From contig JBNGIQ010003614.1 in assembly GCA_049999765.1 (NCBI GenBank), forward strand, positions 1 through 31,950: 31,950 nucleotides of DNA, written 5' to 3'. The position numbers and the translations under genes are program-made. Positions 9,775-26,410 of this stretch are shown here, in pieces. Source of the stretch: Phaeoceros laevis (taxonomy: Eukaryota; Anthocerotophyta; Anthocerotopsida; Notothyladales). The number at the start of each line of letters is the position of its first letter. Position 1 is the first letter of the stretch. The notes under the pieces are model-generated. The model was given only the letters and a program-made list of their open reading frames with translations. It had not been told where the DNA came from and did no database searches.

Positions 9775-10279
9775 AATGACACCCTTCCTATTTTTACTCG
9801 AGCTCGTAGAATTTTCATGACCGAATGGAAGCATTTTTCATTCTAGGTGGTAATAAAATTTTTGCATAGTGTATTTGCACACTTATAAACTTTGTGGATT
9901 GAGATTTCAAAATCATTTGGGTGGGCATGCTGAGAAGCTAGCCTTGGCATTTGGTCTCTCGAATGTTCACTCCCCATGGCACACTCCTGAGCACGGTTAA
10001 CGAAAAACCTACGGATGTGCAAAGACTCCAAGGGTGGAAAAGAGGGATATCGTGGTAAGGGACGCATACCGTGTGCACATCGATTCGAGACAGGGTCCTG
10101 TAGCTATACGTGAGGGTCGACATTGAGCGCGAAGAAGATTTGCCAACTGAAACCGTCCCACCAGCAGCAGCGAGGTGGGTGGTGTTGTGTGCATCCCTTC
10201 CGTCACGGTGGGGCATAAAAAACCCTTGAAGGGACGAATGCATTGGCTGTGGTGTACAACCTTTTTCTTTTTGTTCGTG
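9775..10279. other. Intergenic stretch, nothing recognised
   Basis: No supported gene. A minus-strand frame covering 10009-10668 is long (219 codons) but has no family signature and overlaps the better plus-strand model. Near 10243-10286 a pyrimidine-rich run ending in CAG looks like a 3' splice site, so an upstream exon of the next gene may lie here. Confidence 0.4.
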
Positions 10280-10939
10280 ATGGCAGGACAGAATGTGCAC
10301 GAGAATTGTTTGGAGGTTACCAGAGCTGCAAAATCGCCCCCCTGCAGTGTGAAGACCAACTCATGCCTCGCGTAAAGACCCAAACTGAACTTCTTACTTC
10401 CTGGTGGAGAAAGCACATAATGACACTCACCGGGCCAAAACAGCAAGAAAATTCTTAGCCTACTCGACATTCTCATCGAAGTGAACGGAGGAAGCTTCTT
10501 ATCTCCGAGAACAGTGATATCTCGGGTTGCTTCCATGGAGAGTGCCGCGGATCTGCAGGTCGAAGCGTGGCGCTTGGTGGCAGATCGAGTAAAGGAGGCA
10601 AGAATTGCGCTGGCCAGAGAAGCTACCATCACCACAAGGGCGGACCCAGAGCAGGACTTGTTTATCAAGGCCCGACTACCAAACGTTCAGGTAACTGTCA
10701 GCTGCTCCAACGGTTTCCTCAGCCGCGTCTTTGGCGAGGGCTTGGCCGATGCACGGCTGGTGCTGGAAGGGGCAAAGTCTTTGACCTGCAATGTGCACAA
10801 TGTCACCTTTCAAAATGTTGCTCCCGATTTCCTCCAAAACCTGCTCAACAGTCCACGTACGTGGAAACCGAGTTCGTACTTAATCGACAGAACTGGAGAA
10901 GCACGGAGACCGGAATTTCGACTGCAGCATCCTCCATAA
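10280..10939 (+). CDS. Unidentified protein, probable two-exon gene
   Basis: I do not recognise the family. The model joins 10280-10371 and 10444-10939 across a 72-bp GT-AG intron, with the phase conserved, giving about 195 aa. The second exon has the clear texture of real protein: KKILSLLDILIEVNGGSF, then RVASMESAADLQVEAWRLVA and an Ala/Glu/Arg-rich helical stretch, ending in a less regular tail. No transmembrane segment was seen. The first exon is weaker: the ATG lies just before a CAG that itself looks like a splice acceptor, so the true gene may extend upstream. A donor-like GTAACT at about 10691 means the tail could be intronic, with further exons downstream. Confidence 0.45.
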
Positions 10940-11585
10940 TCAGCACAATCCCGCCTTCTGGCACAACGCACGCCATTCTGTGGCCCAGATTGTAGCTCGG
11001 AGATGCCCAGAGCACAACTACATGCAATAAGACTGCTACTAGGCTGCATAGCCACCTTGGACAGAAATCTTGAACTATCGTCCAATATCCAATGCGACCA
11101 AGGAAATCCACCATAGCACTGTATGCAAATTCTGTGGAGTGAAGCCGAACAAGCATTTCCTTGTTACGTTGCAAGCTGCTCTTGTAGTTTCCTTGCGTAG
11201 TTTTCCCCGTGATTGATGTATTGCAGGAGTCCACGACTCTGCATCAGGCTGGGATTGTCCACGAAGCAATTCATTGAATATCCAGCATCTTCCTAGGGTG
11301 TAAAAAGGATGTTAGCAACAAAATAGCTCAGCTCCATGGTGCCACACGATCGATAGACAACGTAGAGGAATATGGAACCGTCCTGCAGCATTCCCCCATA
11401 CACCTGTAGAGTTACTTCATCCTACTGCACAGGCCTCCGCATGCATTGTCCTCTCTCTTCACGGCCTCCTGCCTGAGGTAAAGGCCATCTTCTGGGCAGA
11501 AGATGGGCAAGACTGCTCCATGCTGGGGGTGCAGGGACCCACGATTTGTAGTGTCAGCCCAAATGACGGCGGATATGTGAACGAC
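10940..11585. other. Region between the unidentified gene and CCT6 3' ends
   Basis: These are presumed 3' UTRs of two convergent genes. Minus-strand open frames here (for example 10845-11234) have no family resemblance. No repeat or RNA gene was recognised. Confidence 0.5.
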
Positions 11586-14500
11586 TTACGGCTTCCTCAT
11601 ATTCCTGCCAGCTCGGATGACCTCGTCAACTAGTAGCAGTTGGGCACCAATGACAGGCCTGCATATTGGCGGCATGGTTTAGCACTGATTGAAACATACC
11701 AACAGTAAGCGTTGTCTTTAAGTCATAAAACTCACGCAGCGCTGATGATTTGCCTCTTCACAGCGTAGTTGTCAAATACGCCCTCGAGATGAGGATCCAT
11801 GGGTTCTCCGGTATCGTGGTTCAGACCTACTATATTCCCATTTGCATGCTCAGACTGTCGGGTTGCGAGCAGGGACACAAAACAGTTAGTGTCACAGGAA
11901 GCAAGATATAGTGTGCCGAGATGTACATGGAAGCAACGTCGAGAACATACCTGGAGTGCTATCAACACATCTTGTGTGTCTAGACCAGCATTCTCTGCTA
12001 GAGTCTTCGGAACAACAAGCAAAGCTTTTGCAAACGCTTCCACACCTAGTTGCGCACGCTGCAGAATAAGAATTCAATTCACAGGTCAGCTTGTCAGAAA
12101 GTGCGACATCCTGCAAAAACAAAGAGAAGAACTTATTTGCATGAGAATATGTACCCCTTGCACAGTCTTTTTAACTGTGTTCAGGAGGTATTCTGCTGCT
12201 GCAACCTCAAATGCGCCCGCACCCTGCAGACACAGCTCCTCCAGAATTTCACAACCAATGACGAGGCTTTTCTCTAATATGGTAAAACAAGGAAGAATAG
12301 GAAGACAGATGTAGCTAACCAGAACCAAAGACTCGTCTTCAATGGTATTTTTAACAGATCGCAATCCATCTCTGACCGCATCTTTGATTTGGGCAATGGT
12401 ATGGTCATTTGGGCCTGCGGAAAAAGAAACCTTCCGAATGCTCAGACACACAGGCATGCTCTGTAAAACAGCAAAAACAAAATTCATACCACGCAATAAC
12501 ATTACAGAACCTAGCGACAACAGCACCTTTAACAAGGATGGTACACGAATGTGGATTCTTCACATCCTCCACAAATGTGTATTTCTCTTCACCTAACACG
12601 TGCTCATAGACAAGTCCAGCATACCCGAGCACTTCTTCACTGAGACCCTCTAGGGAGTTAACAGCGTCCCCACCGCAGGCAAGAACCAAACGCTCCATGT
12701 TCCGCCGCTTTGCTCTCCTTAGAGCAACAATCTACGAAATCTGTCTCAAGTCATATCTTTAACTAACTAGCAAGCTGAAATTGAAGAACGTGCCAGAGAC
12801 ATTGGAGATTCTAATGAAATCAGAGGACCTAATGGGATGGCACAAGATATTACCCCTTCCTTTGCAAACAGGTCCAACGAAATGGGGTCTATTCCCTTTT
12901 GATTAATAACCACAAAGTTCTTGTCTGTCCCGTCACAAACCTGAAAGCTAACAATAACTTCAACTGCAAAAAGGGCGTCAGGCCAAATGAAAAGAGGGCA
13001 TCATAGCCCAAAGCAGATACCTTCTTCTTCAGGGCAATTATCTTGTGTACTTTATCATCCACGTGCTTCCTTTCAGCTGCTACCATTTTTTCTCTTGTCT
13101 CCGCATCATGATAAAAGAACCCAGAGTTCACCTCGCTGCCAGCGCACAGAAATTCTTGAGCTACAACAGAACCCTCAAATTACAGTTCTAACAAATTATC
13201 TAGCAGATCACTGAGCAGCAGACAACGTACCTCTTCTCATACTCCAAACCAATATTGCATGTTAGAATGTAGCAGTTCTCAACCCGCTTCTTCATGTCAG
13301 GGTGTCGAGCACCATGATCCAGCACTAGACCCTCGACCTAACAGAATCTTTCATCAGCTACAGATAACATGAAACAGAGGCAGTCAAGCCAAACCCCGGA
13401 TATGCCTCTACAGTTTCCACCCACAAAGGACGTACCAGTCGAGTGTCGGTATCCAATCTGTGCCTCATGTGCATTTGCTCAACCATAAACAAATCAATAG
13501 GCTCATTGGGCTTCCTGATACAAAGCACCTGTGATCATAACATGACCATGATCACGTATCACAGCGAGGGATATAATAACAGTATCAACAGTTATTGTGG
13601 CACAGCTGAATCCTTATTCTAAAACAGAGAAGAAGAGCGAAAATTAAGGAAATCAGCCTGACTCACCGCATTTACTACAATATCTGTTAACTGGTCCGCA
13701 AGCTGTTGATGCAACTGCAGGGATAAATCGGGACAGAAGAATGTCAGGACGTACTAAGCCAACATCCTAGTCTCAACGTAGTAAGCCCAGCTGTAACTCA
13801 GCTTCTAGTATCTCCTGCTGCTCGTAACAAGTACAAGGGCTGACCTTTGTACGCAAAGTTGTTCTAGCCACCATCTTCAGGATCTCCTTATCAGGATTAT
13901 CCCCCACAAGAACCGGAGTCTTGAACTTCTCCAGAAAGTCCAAAGTTTGTTTCTTTGCTATCTCAAACCCATCAACAAGTACACGGGGATGCAATCCTGG
14001 CAACATGAGACGCACAGAAAGAGAATTTAAATCCCAATGCCCAACTCAAATCTCCGATGTTAGCCGAATAGCCCACCTACATTCTAGCATTAAGGGTGAG
14101 AACATGTACCTTCGCTAATGTAGCGCTCTGACTGCTTCATCAGCTCTCCTATAACAAGGACAGTCGTTGTTGTTCCGTCTCCACTAAATTCATCCTGAGC
14201 CACTGCTGTCCTTGCAATCATTATTGCTGTCGGATTCTGAATTTGCTGCAATAGAAAAACGATGGTTCCCGTGGGCATGCAAAGCTAAGAGCTCAGAGAG
14301 CCTTCGCAATTTTCGCACGACTACAGCAATTTGTAGGGCAAGGCACAAACCATCTCCTTGAGGAGAGTGTTCCCATCCTTGGTAAGCTTGATGTCACCAG
14401 CCCCTCCAACGAGCCTGCATGAAGAAAATCAGTGTAATAAATTCGTAACATAATCCACAGCTGCGGAAATAAAATCAGATGCTCACATCTTGATTGTGCC

Positions 14501-14620
14501 CTTGGGTCCCAGATTGGTCTTCAGTACATCCTGCAGCCCTTTGGCCGCATTGATGGTCATCTGAAGTGCGGCCGATTTGTTGAGCACTTCCGCATTCGGG
14601 TTAAGCACGCGTATCGCCAT
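11586..14620 (-). CDS. CCT6: T-complex protein 1 subunit zeta (CCT6), cytosolic chaperonin
   Basis: This is a subunit of the cytosolic TRiC/CCT ring, which folds actin, tubulin and other proteins with ATP. Exons in coding order: 14620-14487, 14414-14351, 14245-14110, 13996-13845, 13714-13667, 13528-13436, 13337-13231, 13135-13021, 12940-12854, 12731-12527, 12414-12320, 12223-12155, 12058-11951, 11854-11736, 11658-11586. They total 1605 nt, 534 aa, close to the family length, with every phase closing. Motifs are [35 protein letters not shown] (88-92, nucleotide binding), [17 protein letters not shown] (zeta-type), [54 protein letters not shown] and NHDTGEPMD. The usual Pro-Gly-(Gly/Ala)-Gly-Ala segment reads LVLGAGAFEV. 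The C-terminus ends RNMRKP. Introns are 72-138 bp. Confidence 0.96.
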
Positions 14621-14916
14621 TGAAGGCAGCTGATGAGGTCCGGTCACACGACAAATCAAGGCCGCTCAACTGGGACAAGCAGATTCAGTTTCCCGCTCTA
14701 GTAGACTTGAACCGAGAGGTTATTTCGGACAGGGTTATAAACTTCTAACAAAACTCTCGTCCAAACTCTGGTTTCTTCATGGCGAGGACCCCTGTTGTTC
14801 AGGATGTACGAAAGTAAAGCCAGACAAAGATTGTGGTGTTGCAAAAATGGCTCGACCAGACGGAATCCGTGTGGATTGACGTGTGGCTCAACAATCTGAA
14901 TTTGAGCTGATCGAGG
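14621..14916. promoter_or_regulatory. Shared divergent 5' region of CCT6 and the Deg protease gene
   Basis: Only 296 bp separate the two start codons if the Deg start at 14917 is right. Both 5' UTRs and core promoters must fit here, which suggests a bidirectional promoter. I see no clear TATA box on either strand. Confidence 0.45.
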
Positions 14917-18079
<3,163 letters not shown>

Positions 18080-18332
18080 GATGGAAACTTTCCAAGCTTG
18101 TTGTTAGAACTAGGCTAGTTGCGTTTTTGTTCTTGGAAGACCCTCAAAGGGAAACTGTCGAAGAGTACAGAAATTCTTTCAACATGTAGGGTAGTGATCC
18201 AGATACAATAATTTATGAGATCGGAGTAAATTCAAGTGGTTAGTCCCGTCGTTAAGCGTATCTGTCACACGCAGAGTGAGTTCACGTCATTCGTAGGACT
18301 TGTCACTGAATAATACATCATGTCGATTGCTG
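18080..18332. other. Convergent gap between the Deg and ABC4 genes
   Basis: A 253-bp convergent gap that must hold both 3' UTRs, perhaps overlapping. The string caataattt near 18208 is a weak A/T-rich candidate for a poly(A) signal. Nothing else was seen. Confidence 0.5.
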
Positions 18333-20444
18333 TCACCACAATTGCAGAGGTTGCCAGGCACCAGCCAGCAGGCCCAGCACCAGAGCCAGACCATGCGCTA
18401 TGTGCAACCGTATGACGAAGTACTTGGCCATGAAGATTTTGGACTTGTCCTGCGAGAATTTCCACAAGTCAGAACTTGCCAGAATACAGACCAAAGCATC
18501 TGGACGAAGTCTATAGACAATTTTTTTTGTGTTAAGAAGTCTTTAGACAATTTTACCGCATGGTTCTCTGCCACAAAATCAACCACAAGTTTTCCTATTG
18601 GCACTGTCAAAAGTGAAGTTGCCTGCACCAAAACGGCAAACATGAGCACCAGATGCAATGATCTTTCACGGGAAGGGACTGCAGCGATTTGCTACCAAGG
18701 AAGAATGGTGGCATACCAGGCAGGAAACTGGCAATGCTTTTAGGGCAACCAGCGCACCCACGGTTGTGTACAGCCCAATCACTGCTCCTTTGACTACTCT
18801 GGATCCATTCAGAGTACCCAGCCTGACCTGTTGGGACACAGCAGTCAGCCCCAAGTGATGCGGTCACACAGAACCAGCGAAGGGCATGGGAGCCATGAGA
18901 GAAGGCTTACAAGAGGCGAGATCTTGCCGGCACGGAAATCCCCTTCAATCTGCTCAGACAGCAAGCAGCTATATCAGTCACTGAACTGCCAGGTCTAGAG
19001 GACAGAGCTTTAGCAGCTCAGGATTCTTCAATACCTGGTGGAAGTGGCTGCAGAAAAGTATGAGACTTGTTGTTATGCCCACTAGCACAGAAGCTCCGAT
19101 GATGGCAAGGGATATTGACAGAGACTCACTGTGTGACAACAGAGGGGCCTTAGGGATGAGTAAGACCTGCTCAGGCACGACAAGCAGGAAGAGTCCCTGT
19201 AGAGAGGCAGGCAAACCTGGTAGGAGCAAAGCAGAGGTAAAATGCAGTGGTCATAAACGGGCCTGCTGCAAGAAACGCCAGAGGCTCTCCCAGGCCCTTG
19301 TGACAAAGTCGAAATGGTGGAATCTGTCCTCGAGAGAATGGCAACCTCTCAGCTCAGAGAATTCAACTTCTTTGGCAGCACAACTGCTAGACATAAGTTG
19401 TGTACCTGGTACAGGACCCCACATGCGACGGCTCCGCCTATAAGGGCTAGAATCCACCAGTTGTCTGTCTGCTGAGCAGTCCATGAGAATCCTGCCACTG
19501 CCAGGCCGAGGCAGACGTTTCCTGCTAGATATACATCATTCACCCTGGTAATTAATCAGGACAGATGTCTTGGTGTCAGAGATGTATCTCAGGGTCAGTT
19601 CTTGCTTCAAAGCATAGGGAGCTTGGAAGAGACTGACCTTCCAGTCAGGTTAACCACGGACTCTTTCTTGTCTCCATCCACTCCTGCCTTGAAGTCGAAC
19701 ACGTCGTTACTGCAGGGCAGGGGAGACGTTCAAGCTTGTAGCTGTAGAGCCACGATAAGCAACAATGTAGAGCCACGACAAGCAACAACTTTTCGCAGGT
19801 GGTTTTGTTCAAACCTCAGATTCAGCCAAGCGATGATCAGCATGCCCGACAGTAGCGTTACAGAGTATCGCGAAGCAAGAAAGGTTCCCGTGTACAAGTA
19901 AGCTGTCGCAGCAGCAACCTGTACCAGGTAAGGAACAACTACTGTGAGCTCATCACATAGCAGGCTAGATAACCCAGTCATGAGGGAACTAGAAAACGGG
20001 ACCACTCACCGAGCAAGGAACGAGAGCCACAGTGTACAGGGGTGGCTTCGCAGCTCTCCAGATGAGAGTATCTCTGCTCAACTCCTCCTCCTCTACAATT
20101 GTGTCCGGTGCAGTAAGAGTCTCTCCCTCAGAGGTATCACCCAAACGTGACTGTACAGCACCTCTGCTGAGAGCACGGCCATGCTCTTGCCTGTTCAAAT
20201 TGTTCAGCTCCACATCTATTTTGGGGATCCTTCCATGCTTCCGCTTGCCAAAGGTGGGTTTAGCGGCTGCGCACCGGGATAAGCTGCAACTGTTGACGAC
20301 AGTGCACCATGATCTGTTTGCACCCGATCGCAATGCGGGAGCAACAAACCTGGAGGCTGAGCTGCTGCTAATGCCAGTGCTTAGTGGTATGAGTGCCATG
20401 TTGTGGTGGTGGGATCGAACCGCTGACATGTACGCTACAGCCAT
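18333..20444 (-). CDS. ABC4: 2-carboxy-1,4-naphthoquinone phytyltransferase, plastid (ABC4/MenA)
   Basis: This UbiA-family membrane prenyltransferase attaches the phytyl chain in phylloquinone (vitamin K1) synthesis, needed for photosystem I. Exons in coding order: 20444-20010, 19918-19815, 19709-19638, 19544-19406, 19323-19217, 19128-19035, 18949-18911, 18827-18717, 18622-18557, 18449-18333. They total 1284 nt, 427 aa, with all phases closing. The first about 70 residues are Ser/Ala/Arg-rich, as in a plastid transit peptide. LSRDTLIWRAAKPPLYTVAL opens the enzyme. The aspartate motif NDVFDFKAGVD (182-191) and NLTG follow, then PPFRL and KGLGEPLAFLAAGPF, then TTSLILFCSHFHQ with a second Asp-bearing loop EGDFRAGKISPLVRLG. 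Several hydrophobic helices are evident. An alternative start is a Met fifteen residues in. Exon 7 is only 39 nt. The match to Arabidopsis ABC4, as recalled, runs the full length. Confidence 0.93.
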
Positions 20445-21046
20445 TGCTCAGCTTCACCAGCTCCTGCCCAAAGCATCAGTACCAGCTTCTACCAGCTCCA
20501 ACAACCCACAGATCCTGTATCAATGGCGTGCACCCAACAGACTCCACCACGCCTCTCTGCTCAGGGAGGGGAGGGAGCTGCGGGCTACACGCACAGCGCT
20601 GTCGTCCGGCTGCAGGCGCCTTGAAATCCACAGTCCCATCAGGAAATCCCGTGGGTACCGAAGCAGTCTGCTCCACCACATTAGCCCCCAACTTTTGGAA
20701 ATACTGTAGAAGACTGCTAAAGATGCTGGGTTCTCGGGCGGTCCAGACTCCTTGAGCTATGATATGTCAGCGGATATAGAGGATCGTAAAGCGAGTTCGT
20801 CCGACAGCTTTGACATTCGAAGGTAGTGGCCTGATTTTCAGCCACATTACTGTACGGGACTTGGATGAGCTTCGAATAAGTCCTCTTTCTGAGTCGAAGT
20901 GTCTAATCACTTATTAGCAGGGAAGACGACTCTCTCTTTCCTTCCACTTTGTCAGGTATTTTTTGTACGCTCGAAGGAAGCCTGCCGCTCTTCACAGTTG
21001 AGCCACCGGCATCCTGTTCTGGACGCGGAGTCTTCTTTCTTGCACC
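20445..21046. promoter_or_regulatory. Divergent 5' region between ABC4 and adenosine kinase
   Basis: This 602-bp region lies between two start codons pointing away from each other and must hold both promoters and 5' UTRs. Open frames here on the plus strand (for example 20393-20755) overlap the ABC4 transit-peptide exon in antisense and have no family signature. No clear TATA box was identified. Confidence 0.45.
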
Positions 21047-23657
<2,611 letters not shown>

Positions 23658-26410
23658 AGCGGGAGCCTGACAGGGTGCATGCAACAGAGCTACCTTGTCT
23701 TGCCAGGAGCAGATGACATCTTAGAGCAGGGCATATACCCTAATCACAGGGCTCTATTCTTTCAGGTGATCTTTCCACCTGGTCGGATGAATTTTCTCCC
23801 TCTAATGCTGATGAGACTACGACATCTGAGATTGGAAGCCTGGTTTCCGCCTCCCTTCTGTCCCCGGGCCGAGCTATCCATCAGTTCTTTAAGCCTCTTA
23901 TCTACCCGCACTCCAGGTGAGAAGGGCAGTTGTCTCTCTGTGATAAGCCTCCCTGGACGCTACACCTAGGGCCGGTCCAAAAGCAAGAGGCTCAAAAGCG
24001 TACGACTGATAATGATCCGTCGACAGAGTGTGGCAATCATGCACCAACCGAAAACAGCTCTCCTCTGGCTGCCGACCAGACCAGGACCAGGCTCTCATGT
24101 CTTGCAGTAAAGCGGTTACTGTATCAGTCTGTATGAGAGAGGGAACGAAACCACAAAGCGCAGCGAAGAAGCTGGACAGGACATGATTCTTCCTTCCTCT
24201 TCTTCTCGGTGGAGAGGAAAAGCTGCCTGCTGGACGGATTTGCGTGCGACAAGACACGGACTGGAGGCAGAAGAAGGAAGAACAAGGGACAGATGAATCG
24301 CGAACGGAGGAGGTTGGTGGAGGAGGCGAGGAAAGGAAAGGTACTTGTCCATGAGGAGCAGGCGAGTCTCAGGAATGGGGGTCCTGTGAGCGCACCTACT
24401 CTTACCACCGCTGCTCCCCGCCTCCTCCTGTTGTGGTTGTGCGAAAACGACCAACCAGGCTGTGAACTCACCTCACTTCACCACGTCTGGGGCGGGCGGG
24501 CGGGCAGGGCGGCGTCCTAACTACATCTTGACTACCTCCTCATCAGGCACGCCGCACCTGCCTGCTGTTCTGTTAGGGCACAGCCAGTTGGTGGCGGGCC
24601 TAGCCTGTGGCGGTGCCAGTGGCATGCGCGACCGACGTGGCAGCCTGGCATTTTCCCGATGTGGCGGCGGTATGGCGATGCACCCAGTCAAACACAAGAC
24701 GACGGGACAAATAAAATATTTTGGCCATTTCCGAAAATGTGGGTGTGCGAGTCGCGTCTCGTGCGAGGGAGATCCGTTGGATAAACGTTGCAAAATGCCA
24801 AAACGGGGCCACGTCAGGTAACAGGGATAGACAAGGCCAGGTAGGTTAGGTGGGCAGGTAGGTAACTCTCTTGTTTACCTCACGTTCTTTGCGCAACATG
24901 CCACGAGGGAGCGGTTATTAATTATTTACAGCTGCCCGAGACAGGGAAAAGAATCGCACCTGCTGAGAAAGCCGTGCATGGAAAGGAGCGCCTTTCCCCT
25001 TTTCCCTGCTCCTGCTAAATAAAGTGACACGCAGGTTGCGCCACCTTTTCGCCCGCCTCCCCACGCACGGCGGTGCACTTGCCGGAAAGAAGCGGGTAAG
25101 AAGCGGGCGGGGCGTGAAAAGTTGGCAGCAGCAAGCGGCAGGACGGAGGCAAGCTTTTGGCTGTTGTCAGCCAGCTCTTCCTCCTCCGTCTTACAGTCCT
25201 TCCCTCTTCGCCTCGGTCCTGTGCTCCAGTCCAGGCCCCTCGTCCTGACCCGGAGGACTGCCTGGCCCGGCCTGGCCTGCCATCGCCCCATCCACCATCG
25301 CCATAGTTTTTCCCACTCCATTGGCGCCGGGCCCACGTGCAGGGAGAGCAGCCAGCAGCCAGCGGCATGAGCAGTAGCTAACGGAGGATCGAGCATGGCC
25401 CCCTCTCGCTGCTCAATGCTCGCTCTTCTCCGCCCCCGGCCCGCCGCCTCCCCCTGAGAGAGAGAGAGGAGGGGCAATTTTGCAGGAATTCTGCTCTGGT
25501 GGTGTGCTTGGTGATGCGTCCTCGCTCAGATCGGTGCATGATTGTGCGTCGCGGATTCGGAGACTGAGGAATTGTGGTATGCTGGGGTCGCGGTGCTGCA
25601 AAAATGGGGCACATTTGGGAGCTCGGGCCAATTTGGATGCAGGAGGCGTCGGGGTGAGCGAGAGCATTTTGCGGAGCTGAAGGTTTAGGCACCGGGGACA
25701 GATCTACTCTGCACCGTTCTTGTCTTCTTTATAGTCTAGGCTAGTCTTCTGCCACTTCCTTCCTTGTTGCTTTTTTGCGGGGAGCGTTAGCTGCCACATT
25801 TGAGCTTTCCGACGGAATTGGCACTTTCTATTCCGGCAGCTTCAATTCCCGCACGCACGCGCGCACTGCAGTTTCAATTCCCTCTTTTGACTGCGAGTGC
25901 TTCGGAGAGTTCGGTACAAGCAAAGCTAGCCTTCTTTCTCCAGCCGGCCTCGGAAGCCACTGCTCTGCTGATGTCAGATTTGGAGCTTCCCGGCCATATC
26001 TTGTTTGCCATATCTTCTACCGCATTTCTGCGTCCCTGATTGCGCCCCCTGTGAACTTGTCATTCTTGATTCCCCTTGCCCAGGTCACTCCTTAATCCGG
26101 CTGTCGGATAGGTAGAGGGGTCTGTTCCTTCCGTGCTTCCCTCAAGGGGGCTCACTTGCCTCCCTCTTGTTCAAAGCTTGCTCCGCCTGGAGTGGCTTCC
26201 TTCTTCTTGGATGCTTGGCAATGGCCAGGATTTCAGGAACGTAGCTGAATTTGCTAGATCCGAGACACCATCCCGGGAGCGGCCCGGCAGGCATGGTATG
26301 GCAGGGTCTTTGGCGGGCGTGTGTTGATATCTGCCAATGTAGGCAATCTCATAGGCCAGTAGTGGCCGCAAGTCCGGCTTCTCTGCAATTTTATTTAGTG
26401 GAAGGAGGTG
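23658..26410. other. Long GC-rich gap: ADK 3' side and AFR promoter/5' UTR
   Basis: About 2.75 kb without a recognised protein. The first part holds the ADK 3' UTR. From about 24.1 to 25.5 kb the DNA is GC-rich, with G-tract and GA/CT-rich patches (for example gagagagagaggagggg at about 25456-25475). These create several open frames, the longest on the minus strand at 24926-25477, of low-complexity composition and no family resemblance. The final several hundred bases are pyrimidine-rich, as in a plant 5' leader, and may contain a 5' UTR intron of the AFR gene. Confidence 0.5.
24488..24512 (+). other. Potential G-quadruplex tract
   Basis: Five runs of three or more G separated by one- or two-base loops lie together (ggggcgggcgggcgggcagg and onward). 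This fits the standard intramolecular G-quadruplex pattern on the plus strand. It lies between ADK and AFR, well away from either coding sequence. Confidence 0.6.

Noticed and set aside
10009-10668. 219-codon minus-strand open frame
   Set aside because: It lies antisense to the better-textured plus-strand exon at 10444-10939, has no family signature, and its residue order is irregular.
20405-20420. Minus-strand ggttcgatcccacc, resembling a tRNA T-arm
   Set aside because: The flanking bases do not form a T stem, and no D or anticodon arm could be laid out. The bases code for the ABC4 transit peptide.
24926-25477. 183-codon minus-strand open frame
   Set aside because: It sits in GC-rich, G-tract DNA where stops are rare, has low-complexity composition, and overlaps equally long frames in other phases.
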